Positions 31,667 through 40,300 of a DNA stretch of 64,000 bases are shown in pieces. Source of the stretch: Alitta virens (lineage: Eukaryota > Annelida > Polychaeta > Phyllodocida > Nereididae). Each line of letters begins with the position of its first letter. Within the stretch, counting starts at the first letter, position 1. Location of the stretch: contig OW028585.1 of the NCBI GenBank assembly GCA_932294295.1, forward strand, positions 23,310,313 to 23,374,312, written 5' to 3'. Made by a program: the position numbers and the translations under genes. Under the pieces are notes generated by a model. The model did no database searches and had not been told where the DNA came from. It saw only the letters and a list, made by a program, of their open reading frames with translations.

Positions 31667-32065
31667 TTAAATGAAACATTGATTATGATCGTTTAACAGA
31701 TCAATAAGCTGCTCAAATTCATATTGCTTCATGTAGAGGCCTCTCTTGGTGAAAACCTTCTCAGTTTCGTAGGGAGGTGTCCATCTCAGCCGAATATCAA
31801 TACATCCTCTGGTAATTGATAGTCTTATGTCTTCGTTGAGATCAAAAAATCTCTCTTCCTTTGCTGCCAAAGCTTGTGAAACTTGTGGTGTCAATTGTAG
31901 TAGACTCCTGACAGCTCCTTGTGGTAGATATAGGTATTTTCTTGCGGGGTAGGTGCCATCCAATACTCTAAGGCTTAGTCTTCTCTCCCCTTGCCATTCT
32001 GTTAAGGATACCTGGCTGTTCTGCCCGAAATTATGCTTGAAGACGGTTGAGGATGTAGTAGACAT
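31667..32065 (-). CDS. Double PC4-like (p15) protein of element 2
   Basis: 132 aa. Unit 1 (about residues 13-68) has FGQNSQVSLTEWQGERRLSL, then YLYLPQGAVRSLLQLTPQVS. Unit 2 (about 72-130) has FFDLNEDIRLSITRGCIDI, then FTKRGLYMKQYEFEQLIDLL. Both follow the PC4 layout: beta strands with V/I-x-I-R, a (P/T)K-R/x-G turn and an amphipathic helix. It is intronless, unlike the cluster 1 relative at 561-2017, whose HPTRKGINL and EYEFEKL motif is very similar to unit 2. It is the last gene of the module. Expected role: ssDNA binding in replication or transcription. A TATATAAG box lies 40 bp upstream of the ATG. Confidence 0.7.
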   Translation of the reverse strand: MSTTSSTVFKHNFGQNSQVSLTEWQGERRLSLRVLDGTYPARKYLYLPQGAVRSLLQLTPQVSQALAAKEERFFDLNEDIRLSITRGCIDIRLRWTPPYETEKVFTKRGLYMKQYEFEQLIDLLNDHNQCFI

Positions 32066-32104
32066 GGTGTTCAGTTCTGAATAGTTAGTACTGATTCTGG
32101 CCTT

Positions 32105-32112
32105 CTTATATA
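32105..32112 (-). promoter_or_regulatory. TATA box of the double-PC4 gene
   Basis: On the minus strand TATATAAG, 40 bp upstream of the ATG at 32,065. It is identical to the PolB box at 41,880-41,887. Confidence 0.55.
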
Positions 32113-32311
32113 TGCTGTCTCAAGACTAAAAGTGCCTGTTGATTGGTAGTTATTTATAGATATGTTACATAATAGTAGTTATTAATATCTTGAGGGTATA
32201 CCCCCGGTAGTTATTTATAGCTATGTTACATAATATCAGTTAGCCCTCAGGCCAAGATTATTGATTGATGGTTATTTATAGATATAATACATAATATCAG
32301 TTATGAATGTC

Positions 32312-32743
32312 TTAGTGTGTTAGCCATCTGGGTCTCTTAATTTGTATGCCTGGGGGTGTTAGAGTCATGAGTGACAAGGGAGTATTGATATGTCTCAAAG
32401 CTTCTAAGAAATCTGTCCAACCTTCAGGTTTTCTTATTGTACCATTAATGGCTGCTCTAAGTAAATCGATAATGTTGGATCCTTCAATCAGCTTGCCGCC
32501 AACTGTGACTACTCCATTTGATGACCATGTTATTTCAGGATCATGTCTTCTGATGTAGGTGACAAGTCTCAATGCCCTTTCTTTTGAAGATTTAGGAAAT
32601 GCATCTGTGATGAATGAATCGTTGGTCTCTTCAGGCTGTTCAAATATTACGTCAGACTGTTTAGTAGATTCTGGTTGATGATCCTTTTTCTGCTTATTCT
32701 TAAGTCTATGATATGCTGACTCCGGTATTACAAAATGTTTCAT
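32312..32743 (-). CDS. Conserved small Polinton protein, VIPESAY start type (function unknown)
   Basis: 143 aa. It begins MKHFVIPESAYHRL, matching IVLPRERYQRML of cluster 1. After a charged linker, a C-terminal region has GSNIIDLLRAAINGTI, then PEGWTDFLEALRHINTPLSLM and TPPGIQIKRPRW. The short VIP-x-x-x-Y start and the GW..F...L...N.P motif recur in Polintons as I remember them, without a known function. It lies between the small basic protein and the double-PC4 gene. The reading frame is intact. Confidence 0.7.
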   Translation of the reverse strand: MKHFVIPESAYHRLKNKQKKDHQPESTKQSDVIFEQPEETNDSFITDAFPKSSKERALRLVTYIRRHDPEITWSSNGVVTVGGKLIEGSNIIDLLRAAINGTIRKPEGWTDFLEALRHINTPLSLMTLTPPGIQIKRPRWLTH

Positions 32744-32756
32744 TATTCCAGTAGTT

Positions 32757-33053
32757 CTAGTTGGGGTAAAACAGCTTTAATAATGTGAGGCCAAGCTGTT
32801 CTGAGATTAGACAGAGTAGTTTTCGTCCTTTCTCTCGGCTATCTGCCAGCTTAATGAGTTTGTTTTTATATCTACCTAACTCTTTATTAGACTGTTTGCT
32901 GACAATCAACTCTCCTTCGATAATATTTCTTGCTAATTGTCTAAGCAGTTCTAGCTGACTCCTGCTCATTGTGTTAAGTAGGCTATCTTTCTGTTTACTC
33001 TCCGCTGTAGCTAATAGCTTGATAAAGGGCATGTTCTTTTTTAGCACTGTCAT
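32757..33053 (-). CDS. Small basic conserved Polinton protein of element 2 (function unknown)
   Basis: 98 aa. The pattern KKNMPFIKLLATAESKQKD, then LELLRQLARNIIEGEL and a basic NKLIKLADSREKGRK stretch, ending with a hydrophobic helix. The gene lies directly after the ATPase, as does its counterpart at 3,411-3,659. The N-terminal half is better preserved here than in cluster 1. The product is probably all-helical and particle-associated, but no function is established from the sequence. Confidence 0.7.
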   Translation of the reverse strand: MTVLKKNMPFIKLLATAESKQKDSLLNTMSRSQLELLRQLARNIIEGELIVSKQSNKELGRYKNKLIKLADSREKGRKLLCLISEQLGLTLLKLFYPN

Positions 33054-33077
33054 AATGGTGAATGAATATTTTAAATG

Positions 33078-33800
33078 TTACTCAGCCTTATAAATAGCTG
33101 TAGGGCCCTCGTCAGGAAAAATGTCTGACCGTAATCTTAAATTCTTATCAGTTTTAGTATGTAAGTCAATAACAAAATATGAGTAAGGTGTAGTTGTTGC
33201 TGTTAGGTAAGCCTGTAGGAGCTGTCTATAACCTAGCTGTCGACCTAGAGAGGTGATCTGCCCCTTATCTCTGTTGTTAGCCATTATGACAAAAACATGT
33301 GTGTTTAGATTTAAAGTTCTTGAATGTTTTGACTTTAAAAACAAATTATGGGTCAGTAGGATAACTGAACAGTTAATATGATGTGTACCTATTGTGAAAA
33401 GTTTTAAAATTGCATCGGTGTTCATAGCATCAATCATTAGATCATCAAATACAATTACAGAGTGGCTACTACTTAGAGTCTGAAAGGTTTCCAAATCATC
33501 CTTGCTGGGCATGCCATAGTGAAATGATATATTATCCATTTCTGATTCTAACGTACTAAACATTGGCTGCCATACGCTGTTGTAGCAGTATAGAATTTTT
33601 TCGGGGGTTTCTCGAAACATATCATGTTTCAGTAAACGATAAACAAATGTTGATTTCCCTCCCTGACTGGGTGATGATATTATTATATTACAGGGTGTAT
33701 TTAAAAGTGCGAGCACTTTGTCTTCAGACATGGCCTTCCAGGAGTCAGGGGTATTAGCAGTTACTGCAAAAGATGTGTCTACTGTGTCTGGTCTCTGCAT
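33078..33800 (-). CDS. Genome-packaging ATPase (FtsK/HerA, A32-like), element 2
   Basis: 240 aa. Walker A is SPSQGGKST at residues 43-51 and Walker B is VIVFDD at 115-120. NCSVILLTHN is the sensor-like strand. The C-terminal pattern YFVIDLHTKTDKNLRLRSDIFP parallels YLVVDLSANIDNRYKLKTNIFP in cluster 1. The key residues are intact. It starts 32 bp after the end of the capsid reading frame. Confidence 0.9.
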   Translation of the reverse strand: MQRPDTVDTSFAVTANTPDSWKAMSEDKVLALLNTPCNIIISSPSQGGKSTFVYRLLKHDMFRETPEKILYCYNSVWQPMFSTLESEMDNISFHYGMPSKDDLETFQTLSSSHSVIVFDDLMIDAMNTDAILKLFTIGTHHINCSVILLTHNLFLKSKHSRTLNLNTHVFVIMANNRDKGQITSLGRQLGYRQLLQAYLTATTTPYSYFVIDLHTKTDKNLRLRSDIFPDEGPTAIYKAE

Positions 33801-33831
33801 GACGAATGAGTTCGTTGTAATAAGATAACAG

Positions 33832-35089
33832 TTATTTAACGGTGATGTTTCGAGTGTTTGTTATTTCCATAACCGCCGGGGTTTCGGCATGAATCATCAA
33901 TACTACAGGCTCGTCCAAAGCTTTCTTGAAATTCAGAGACAGACGGACATGTCCATGGTCAGACGCGTAAGATGTACCATAAGCAGGCTTTATATTAAAA
34001 GCATACATACAGTAACTGTGGGCATAGTCATACAATGAAATATCATTACCAAAATCATTACCCAGCTCTCTAAACGTCTCATAGAGAATGAGGTAGCTTG
34101 CAGCAACTCCGTTCCCCTGCTCGTGATCAAAAGTAGGTGTAAAGGTATTGATAGTGTCATTATTTACGGTGAGCGTTATTCTTTGCAAATCATATGGTTT
34201 GAAGTTGAAGGGGTTGAGTTTAAAATCTCCATTGTATGCTTTTGCCGGTACCAGTGTGATAAGAATTCTTGAGGGTAGTCTGTTGGGGAAAATGTTATGA
34301 GGTAAATCCTGTGTTTATATTTTCTACTCTAATTTCTCTTTGAGTGTAGCAGTAGAGCGCTGGTCTAGTTTCTAATGACTTGCTGATAGCAAACTGTGTG
34401 CGAGGATCGAGCTGGATCATGTGAGCTTTAAACAATACCTCTTCCAGGTGAATTTTATAAGTACCTGTAGGTTCATGGTTAATGAGTGTAAATTCATTAG
34501 AGGTTCTATCGAGTTTTATATTTAATCTTGTATTGTTTAGTAGATACCTTTTTTGCATAAAAATATCCTCATAAAGAGGACCCTGAAATTCTACAATGTT
34601 GGACTTTTGAAAGAGGTCCTTCTTTATCTGAGCTCCTTTATTAAGATCAATCAAGTCTATCTGATCCGAATCGTCCTTTACATAGCCTTGAGCTCTTAGT
34701 TGAGAATTTTTAGCATCCTTACCATATGTCAGTAAAGTACTAAACATAGCTTTATAGGGGTAGTTGTTAGATGAACTAATTTCTTTACCCTCCAATGAAA
34801 CAGAGATTTTCTCAAATAGTGAATGTAGACTGTTGTTTACAGGTGCTATTTTCTTATTTGCGGCCATACCTGTACTGTCCTGTTTAACAATCTTCATTTT
34901 TACATACAGCTGACTGTTATAGAGGTCCAGAAAATGTTTTTGTTCGTTGATATCGAATAGGATAGGGCCATCATCTGTCAGTTGGTTGACAGGTCTGTAA
35001 TCCATATAATACTGCCTTTCGACATTTTGTTGATGTGCTGGTGGTGAGAAAAGGTCAAGTTGTGGTAGACTAGTTGTTTTAGCATCCAT
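33832..35089 (-). pseudogene. Frame-broken Polinton major capsid protein (double jelly-roll), element 2
   Basis: The first part (35,089-34,295, 264 aa) carries YRPVNQLTDDGPILFDI, FLDLYNSQLYV and the VNNSLHSLFEKISVSLEGK core. It ends at a stop at about 34,295, just after REIRVENINTGF. Capsid-like coding text resumes in another frame directly downstream (NRLPSRILITLV, then NPFNFKPYDL) and continues to a stop at 33,832. This is a single indel-type lesion, or an assembly error, in an otherwise good gene of about 418 codons. Its ATG shares one base with the upstream stop (TAATG). It has no Gly-Ala insertion like that of cluster 1. Confidence 0.85.
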
Positions 35090-35421
35090 TATTTCTTGTG
35101 ATGTTGACTGCTTGACTTCTTTTTAATGTATGGGCTTTTTCGACTTTTGGGTTTAGATTTATTTGATGTTGTCTTTCTTCTCTTAGTCGGCGGCTTTGTC
35201 AGGGTTTTCCTCTTACGTTTAACAGTAGACATCTCCTCTTTGGTCTGGTCAAAAGTTTTTTTGATATCCGATATCAGCTCAATCTTGATCTTGGGTAGGT
35301 CTTTGACAACCTTAGAGTTTTCTATAATGTATTGAGGGTTGTCTGCTCCTGAATAACGTCTGAGTCCATCAGTTAAAAAGGGTGTAGGTCTACTTTCCTG
35401 AGTAGAAAAATATGCTTCCAT
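35089..35421 (-). CDS. Lys/Arg-rich core-like protein, element 2
   Basis: 110 aa. The N-terminus is MEAYFSTQESRPTPFLTDGL; the last 45 residues are almost entirely Lys, Arg, Ser and Thr (for example VKRKRKTLTKPPTKRRKTT). It lies between minor and major capsid genes. Such a tail suits DNA condensation or capsid lining and also works as a nuclear localisation signal. It corresponds by place to 5,980-6,438 in cluster 1. A TATATAAA string lies about 45 bp upstream. Confidence 0.65.
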   Translation of the reverse strand: MEAYFSTQESRPTPFLTDGLRRYSGADNPQYIIENSKVVKDLPKIKIELISDIKKTFDQTKEEMSTVKRKRKTLTKPPTKRRKTTSNKSKPKSRKSPYIKKKSSSQHHKK

Positions 35422-35459
35422 GTCGATGTCTTTGATGAGAATGATTAGAACCTAGTCTG

Positions 35460-35846
35460 CTAAGGTTTATATACAAAGTGTAGCGTGATGAATGTTGCCC
35501 CTTCAGTCATCTCAAGTTTTTGTTCGGTAGAGGCATTTAATATGTAAATTTGTATACTATCTATAAAGTTCTGAGCAACCGTTACATAGTAACGGTCTAG
35601 ATTCTTTTCTTTATCGGGTACATATCTTAGTATATTTAGCTGCTTTTGACCGACAATGGTAGAGTTGCAGATGTTACTGCATACATATATATGAGGGGCT
35701 ACTGTAGATCTGTATTGACAGAGTGCTACTTTCCAGCTGGCCTCTAGTCTTAATGGTCTGTTAAGTCTGACTTTAAAATTAACTGGTGTGTTTTGAAAAA
35801 TTTCTGAGCTATGATTGCTGTTGAGTATAATATAGAAGTCATTCAT
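35460..35846 (-). CDS. Polinton minor capsid (penton-like) protein, element 2
   Basis: About 128 aa from the ATG at 35,846, chosen because MNDFYIILNSNHSSEIFQN is the family start; the frame is open further upstream but that part overlaps integrase. FKVRLNRPLRLEASWKVALC follows, then beta-strand-rich text. It is the predicted single jelly-roll vertex protein. The ATG overlaps the integrase stop by 8 bp. Confidence 0.82.
   Translation of the reverse strand: MNDFYIILNSNHSSEIFQNTPVNFKVRLNRPLRLEASWKVALCQYRSTVAPHIYVCSNICNSTIVGQKQLNILRYVPDKEKNLDRYYVTVAQNFIDSIQIYILNASTEQKLEMTEGATFITLHFVYKP
35466..35473 (-). promoter_or_regulatory. TATA-like box upstream of the core-like gene
   Basis: On the minus strand TATATAAA, 45 bp upstream of the ATG at 35,421 and inside the 3' end of the minor capsid gene. 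It could start a separate capsid transcript. Confidence 0.35.
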
Positions 35847-36930
35847 ATTTTCTAATTTCTGAAGCTTGAATCCAGGAGTCAAATTTCTTGCTGTATCCTA
35901 ACCAACGAACTAGTGCCTCTCTCACCCCTTGTCTAATGCGATATCTGAGAATTTTCTCGATCTTATATAGGGTCTCGTCGGTGATCAAGCTCATCTGTAG
36001 TTCCTGCTCATAGAAACTGCCGTCAACATCTTCCTCATTTAAATCGGTTACTCTATAACGTGGTGGGTGTGAAGCAGTTCTTTTATCAATTTTGAAAATT
36101 TCCTCTGTCCATTTCCTGTCAAACCCCTTCTCGAACTGCATTCTGGCTAAGGATAATCTTACTTTATCTCCTATGTTAAATTTATATATAATGAGTTCTC
36201 TTTCTCTTTTAAGCTCGATGGGTAAATATAGCTTTTCGTAAAGTTCTTGCTGATTCTCTCTGGTGACTCGTGAAGGGGCCATACCTATTGAAGAATGCTT
36301 GGTATTATTATAACTAGAAACAATCTCTTGAAGCTGATCGATGTATCTATGAGTTTGATGTTTGGTAAAGAATTTGTATATTCGTGATTTGATTGTTCTG
36401 ATTACTCGTTCAGCATAGTTTGCATGGTAAACATTATAAGCTAGTACATGGTTTATGTTTTTAGACTTCAGGTAATGTTGGACAATTTTAGCCGTGTATT
36501 CTTTACCCTGATCGCTTCTTAACTCTTTTACTATGAGCTTATCTTTGAAAATTATTTTCATGACTTTAACCATATCTTCGCCGGTTTTACTTTTCATGGG
36601 TTCAATTCTTAGATATCTTGAAAATAAATCAATGAATACTGCCAGATATTTTACTCTATCATTACTCCTGCTAAATTTCTGAACGTCCATTAAGTCAGTA
36701 TCCATAATCTCGTTCATTTCTCCTACTATAATTGATTCTCGTTTAAATTTTAGTGTAGGTTGTTTGTGTACCAGGTAGGTGTACTGCTCTGATAACCATT
36801 TCTTTACATCTTTAAACTTGAGCTTATGGGGGTTACCTTCGGCTTTGATACTTTGCCAGAGCTTGGTTATTCCTGAGTAACTACCAGGCTTACTAGTATT
36901 ATAGTAAATAGAGTTTAAATAATTATCCAT
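35839..36930 (-). CDS. Retroviral-type integrase with chromodomain, element 2
   Basis: 363 aa. The catalytic triad is D79 (IMDTDLMDV), D140 (LRSDQGKEY) and E174 (YAERVIRTI). The C-terminal chromodomain-like module is at about 320-362 (YKIEKILRY, then VRWLGYSKKFDSWI). The start MDNYLNSIYY overlaps the membrane-protein gene by 8 bp. It shares the overall plan with cluster 1 but is clearly diverged. The frame and triad are intact, and the 6-bp GTCCCA duplication at the element ends is the expected product of this enzyme. Confidence 0.93.
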   Translation of the reverse strand: MDNYLNSIYYNTSKPGSYSGITKLWQSIKAEGNPHKLKFKDVKKWLSEQYTYLVHKQPTLKFKRESIIVGEMNEIMDTDLMDVQKFSRSNDRVKYLAVFIDLFSRYLRIEPMKSKTGEDMVKVMKIIFKDKLIVKELRSDQGKEYTAKIVQHYLKSKNINHVLAYNVYHANYAERVIRTIKSRIYKFFTKHQTHRYIDQLQEIVSSYNNTKHSSIGMAPSRVTRENQQELYEKLYLPIELKRERELIIYKFNIGDKVRLSLARMQFEKGFDRKWTEEIFKIDKRTASHPPRYRVTDLNEEDVDGSFYEQELQMSLITDETLYKIEKILRYRIRQGVREALVRWLGYSKKFDSWIQASEIRKYE

Positions 36931-37165
36931 TATTGATTAGTACTCTTCTGTCTTTTATAGTAGGGTTCGGTAGAAGAAATCCTATACTGCTGCTTAAAAG
37001 TCCTACCCAGAGCTCACTGAGAGGGTGACTGATTGATAGATTGACGATGCATGCTATTATTACTACGTAGAGTATGATAATTTGGCTAAAAAATACTACC
37101 TCGTTCTTGGGTATCTTAACTCCCAAGACATGCCAGTTCTCGTTGTTTATCGATTGAGTCTCCAT
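36923..37165 (-). CDS. Conserved small membrane protein, element 2
   Basis: 80 aa. WHVLGVKIPKNEVVFFSQ precedes the hydrophobic helix IIILYVVIIACIVNLSI. A second hydrophobic stretch (LWVGLLSSSIGFLLP) ends in NPTIKDRR. It has the same plan and position as 8,025-8,321. Function unknown; two membrane passes are likely. Confidence 0.75.
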   Translation of the reverse strand: METQSINNENWHVLGVKIPKNEVVFFSQIIILYVVIIACIVNLSISHPLSELWVGLLSSSIGFLLPNPTIKDRRVLINNG

Positions 37166-37195
37166 GACAAACTGATTGTGAATTTGTTTGATCTC

Positions 37196-37205
37196 TTTAT
37201 TTATA
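37196..37205 (-). promoter_or_regulatory. TATA-like box of the membrane-protein/integrase unit
   Basis: On the minus strand CTATAAATAAAG, about 35 bp upstream of the ATG at 37,165, after the PolB stop. It could start the integrase-to-capsid transcript. Confidence 0.45.
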
Positions 37206-37301
37206 GCTCATGTAGAAATAACTGAATCGTTACAAACATTGTACAGCATCTTTGCTAAGTATACATATATTTACATATTTACATATGTACACATTTACAT
37301 A

Positions 37302-40300
37302 TTAATATCCATATGGTAGAGTATCGTAATTATCTAGTAATACCCTTTTGGTATAAACCAGCTTTACAGTCTTGTAAGAGGCCTTGTTAAAAACTCGGCC
37401 ATGTACTTTATCTCTTACAAACATATTGTATGTGGGGAGTCTGATGATTTGACCTTGGGTAACGACCTGTTGGATGTTTTCGAAAGTTACGAGTTGACTG
37501 TTGGCTGGGTTCATGACGATGCCTTTGAATTTGACTATTTCTGTGTTGTCGTTAAGTCTGTAGCTGTAGGACTTTGGTCCTGAAGAGATGAATGCTGTTA
37601 TGTATTGGCCTGGTGGTAATTCGTTGGTCAACTGGCCTAGGAAGTCTCCTAATGGTGGTATATCTTGGTCTTTGAAGGATGTGAAGATGACAGAGTCTGT
37701 ATCCATGTAGAGAACTCTTCGTCCTAACTGATCGATGAGTCCATAGAGTTTTAGCCTTGCCCAGCATGTGGTGAATGAGGCGACGACATCGTTAGTCTTG
37801 ATATTGTCAGGTTCAAATGTTTCTCTACTTTTGGTTTCTATCATCAAGCAGTCTTCATTGACCATGTAGATCATTATGATTTCGTTAGACGGATCGTTGG
37901 CTAGTTGCTTGAATTTGGAGGGGTCAGTGATATACTGGCTTCTGACTCGATTTGGTTTCTCTCCAAATTTCCCCCAAAAGCTGTTGAGAGCTAGTTTGGC
38001 TACTGTTCTTAGCCCTGGGTTGTGATTGATGTTTTCTTGTCTCAGACTGACTCCTTCTACATCTTGATAGTTCTGGGTGTAAGTCTCTTGGTCTTCTAGA
38101 GTTTTGACCCATTCGGGGTATCCTGAAGCCTCCTGCTTAATCCTGAGAAATGTGTCGACATATTCCCTGAACAGTTTGTCTGAAGTGTTTTCCCAGTGAT
38201 AAACTTCGTAAATCTTGAGGATGATGTCACCTTTCTCTATAGCCTTCATGATTTCTGGAGTGCAGTATGTGCCGATAATGGACCTCTGCTCCTTACTGCA
38301 TTGACATGGCAACAGTCTGTGCTCATCCGCACATGTTTGACATAGAGGGAATTTAAGATGGCCTCCTGATCTGTAAGGTAGAACGGGGTGATAGAGACCT
38401 CTTGGTGGTAATACTTTAATTTTGGCTATACCGAAGTAGGCTCTCATGGTGTAGTCAAAATCTTTGGTTAATATCTGAGGGTGTCCTACAGGTAGAGAGC
38501 TGTATTTATTTACCGAGGGGTAGAGACTTGTATAATCAAAATAATGGATCTTCTCATCCTCTCCTACCTCATAATGAAGATGTACAGATGATGTCCTCCC
38601 TCCGAAGAATGAGTCTCTGATATGGAGTCTTGGTGGTATATCCAACGAGGTGACGAAATCCTTCATCATCTGGTCTTCTTTGACATGTTTGTCAAAATGA
38701 CATTCCCATATAGTGGTGACTGTTGAGGCTGTGGTCCTTAGAAAACTCTCTCGTTTTAAGGTCTTCTGATAAAGCTCCTCAATTGTTTGATGGTTGTAAC
38801 TGTCTTTGATATTTCTGTCAGGGAAGCATGAGGGACAGCCGTGCCACCGGCAACCGTAAAATTCATAGAGCACTCCGTTGCTATCAGCTCCATCTACTTT
38901 ATATTGACCTACTGACAGCTCGCCGATGTTACGTGCATGCTGAATGAAGACTTTGTGGGTATGACTAAGATATTCAAGCCATTGAATTGCCTTGTAACTG
39001 TGCCCCTGTCGTGCTGTATATCCTTGAGGTGGTATGTGGGCGATGTCGGAATTTAGGAAGGCTTGTTCTTTAATCTTTCCAGCAGTTAGTATCTGGTTGT
39101 TGTGGTAGTATTGGCCTCCTACCATTGTGGCTTTAGTTGTGGTACCGTCTTCAAGAGTTACTTGGTAGTGTTCCTTGAGAAAGTTTTGTCTGAAGATCTG
39201 CATACATGTAGAGGCTATGGTGACCTGAGAGAAGGGATCTATAGTCGTGACTCCTGTTTCAGTTTCCAAGGTTGTTACGGTCTTGATGAGTTGACGGAAT
39301 TTCATGCATGCTTCTCTAAGAATTTTGACATCGGTCCTACAGTACTCCTCCATGTCTTTGTGCATGTCATAAGGACCTTGTGGACTATTATGCCATTGTA
39401 GGTCAATGTCTTTACCGTAGAAGTCTGTTGATGGATAGCTCGGGAAATATCTCTGGTGAAAGTGTTGTCTGTTATTGAACATGTGAGGGAAATAACCTTT
39501 CTTTAATGATGATGAGAGTCCTAATGTCTTTGGTAGTTTCTTGAGAGCCATTGGTAGAAAGTTGAGTGAGTCTATGAATCGGATGTTTGTCTGGGGTACA
39601 CTCATGTACATTATCTTGGTTCCTACTTTGGTGAGAGAGGGTTGTATTCCATTTTGAAGTAGATATCCCTGTAGGAAGAGGAAGTCGTACCCTTTTCCAT
39701 TGTGAGCTATACATGTGTAGCCTTTGTGATAGTCGTTGATGAGCCATTTACCAAAATCTTGAACTGTTGCATCTCCTTTGAAAATAACCTCCTTCTGGTA
39801 GCAGTGTTGGCATGCGTGCTTTTGTTCCTGGGTGATGCATTTGATACCGCATTGCTGACAGTGTGTCTGCTCATCAGTGCAGTCGTTGCAGGTAGACTGA
39901 GCTACAACAAAGTTTGGTATGTGTTGTTGCAGACCACAGTACCATTTGTCGCAGTTTCTACATCTTCTACATGTTGAGCATATGTAGTCTTCTGTGCATG
40001 TAATGCATCCGTTCTTATTCGAGTGTTGCTTGTAGCCTCTTTGACATTGGAATATCTCGTCTTGTGTAGACTCGAAATCGAAGATGATGAATTTACCTGT
40101 GTTGGCTTTTTGTTTTGATGTTCTCATGTAGCAGAGATGGTGTCCTGTAAAGTAGTCTTGACAGAGACGACATAGCCATTCGCCGCAAACATGATCTTCT
40201 TTTGTTCTTTTCAGAGTGTCGAGTAGCTTCTTACAGCCTCCGCAAAAGAAGTATTGTTGACATTTGGATAACTTTTCTTCTCCTCTGCGAGGACCCTTTT

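Noticed and set aside
39102..39977. Plus-strand frames over the PolB gene
   Set aside because: Antisense shadows of a well-supported polymerase.
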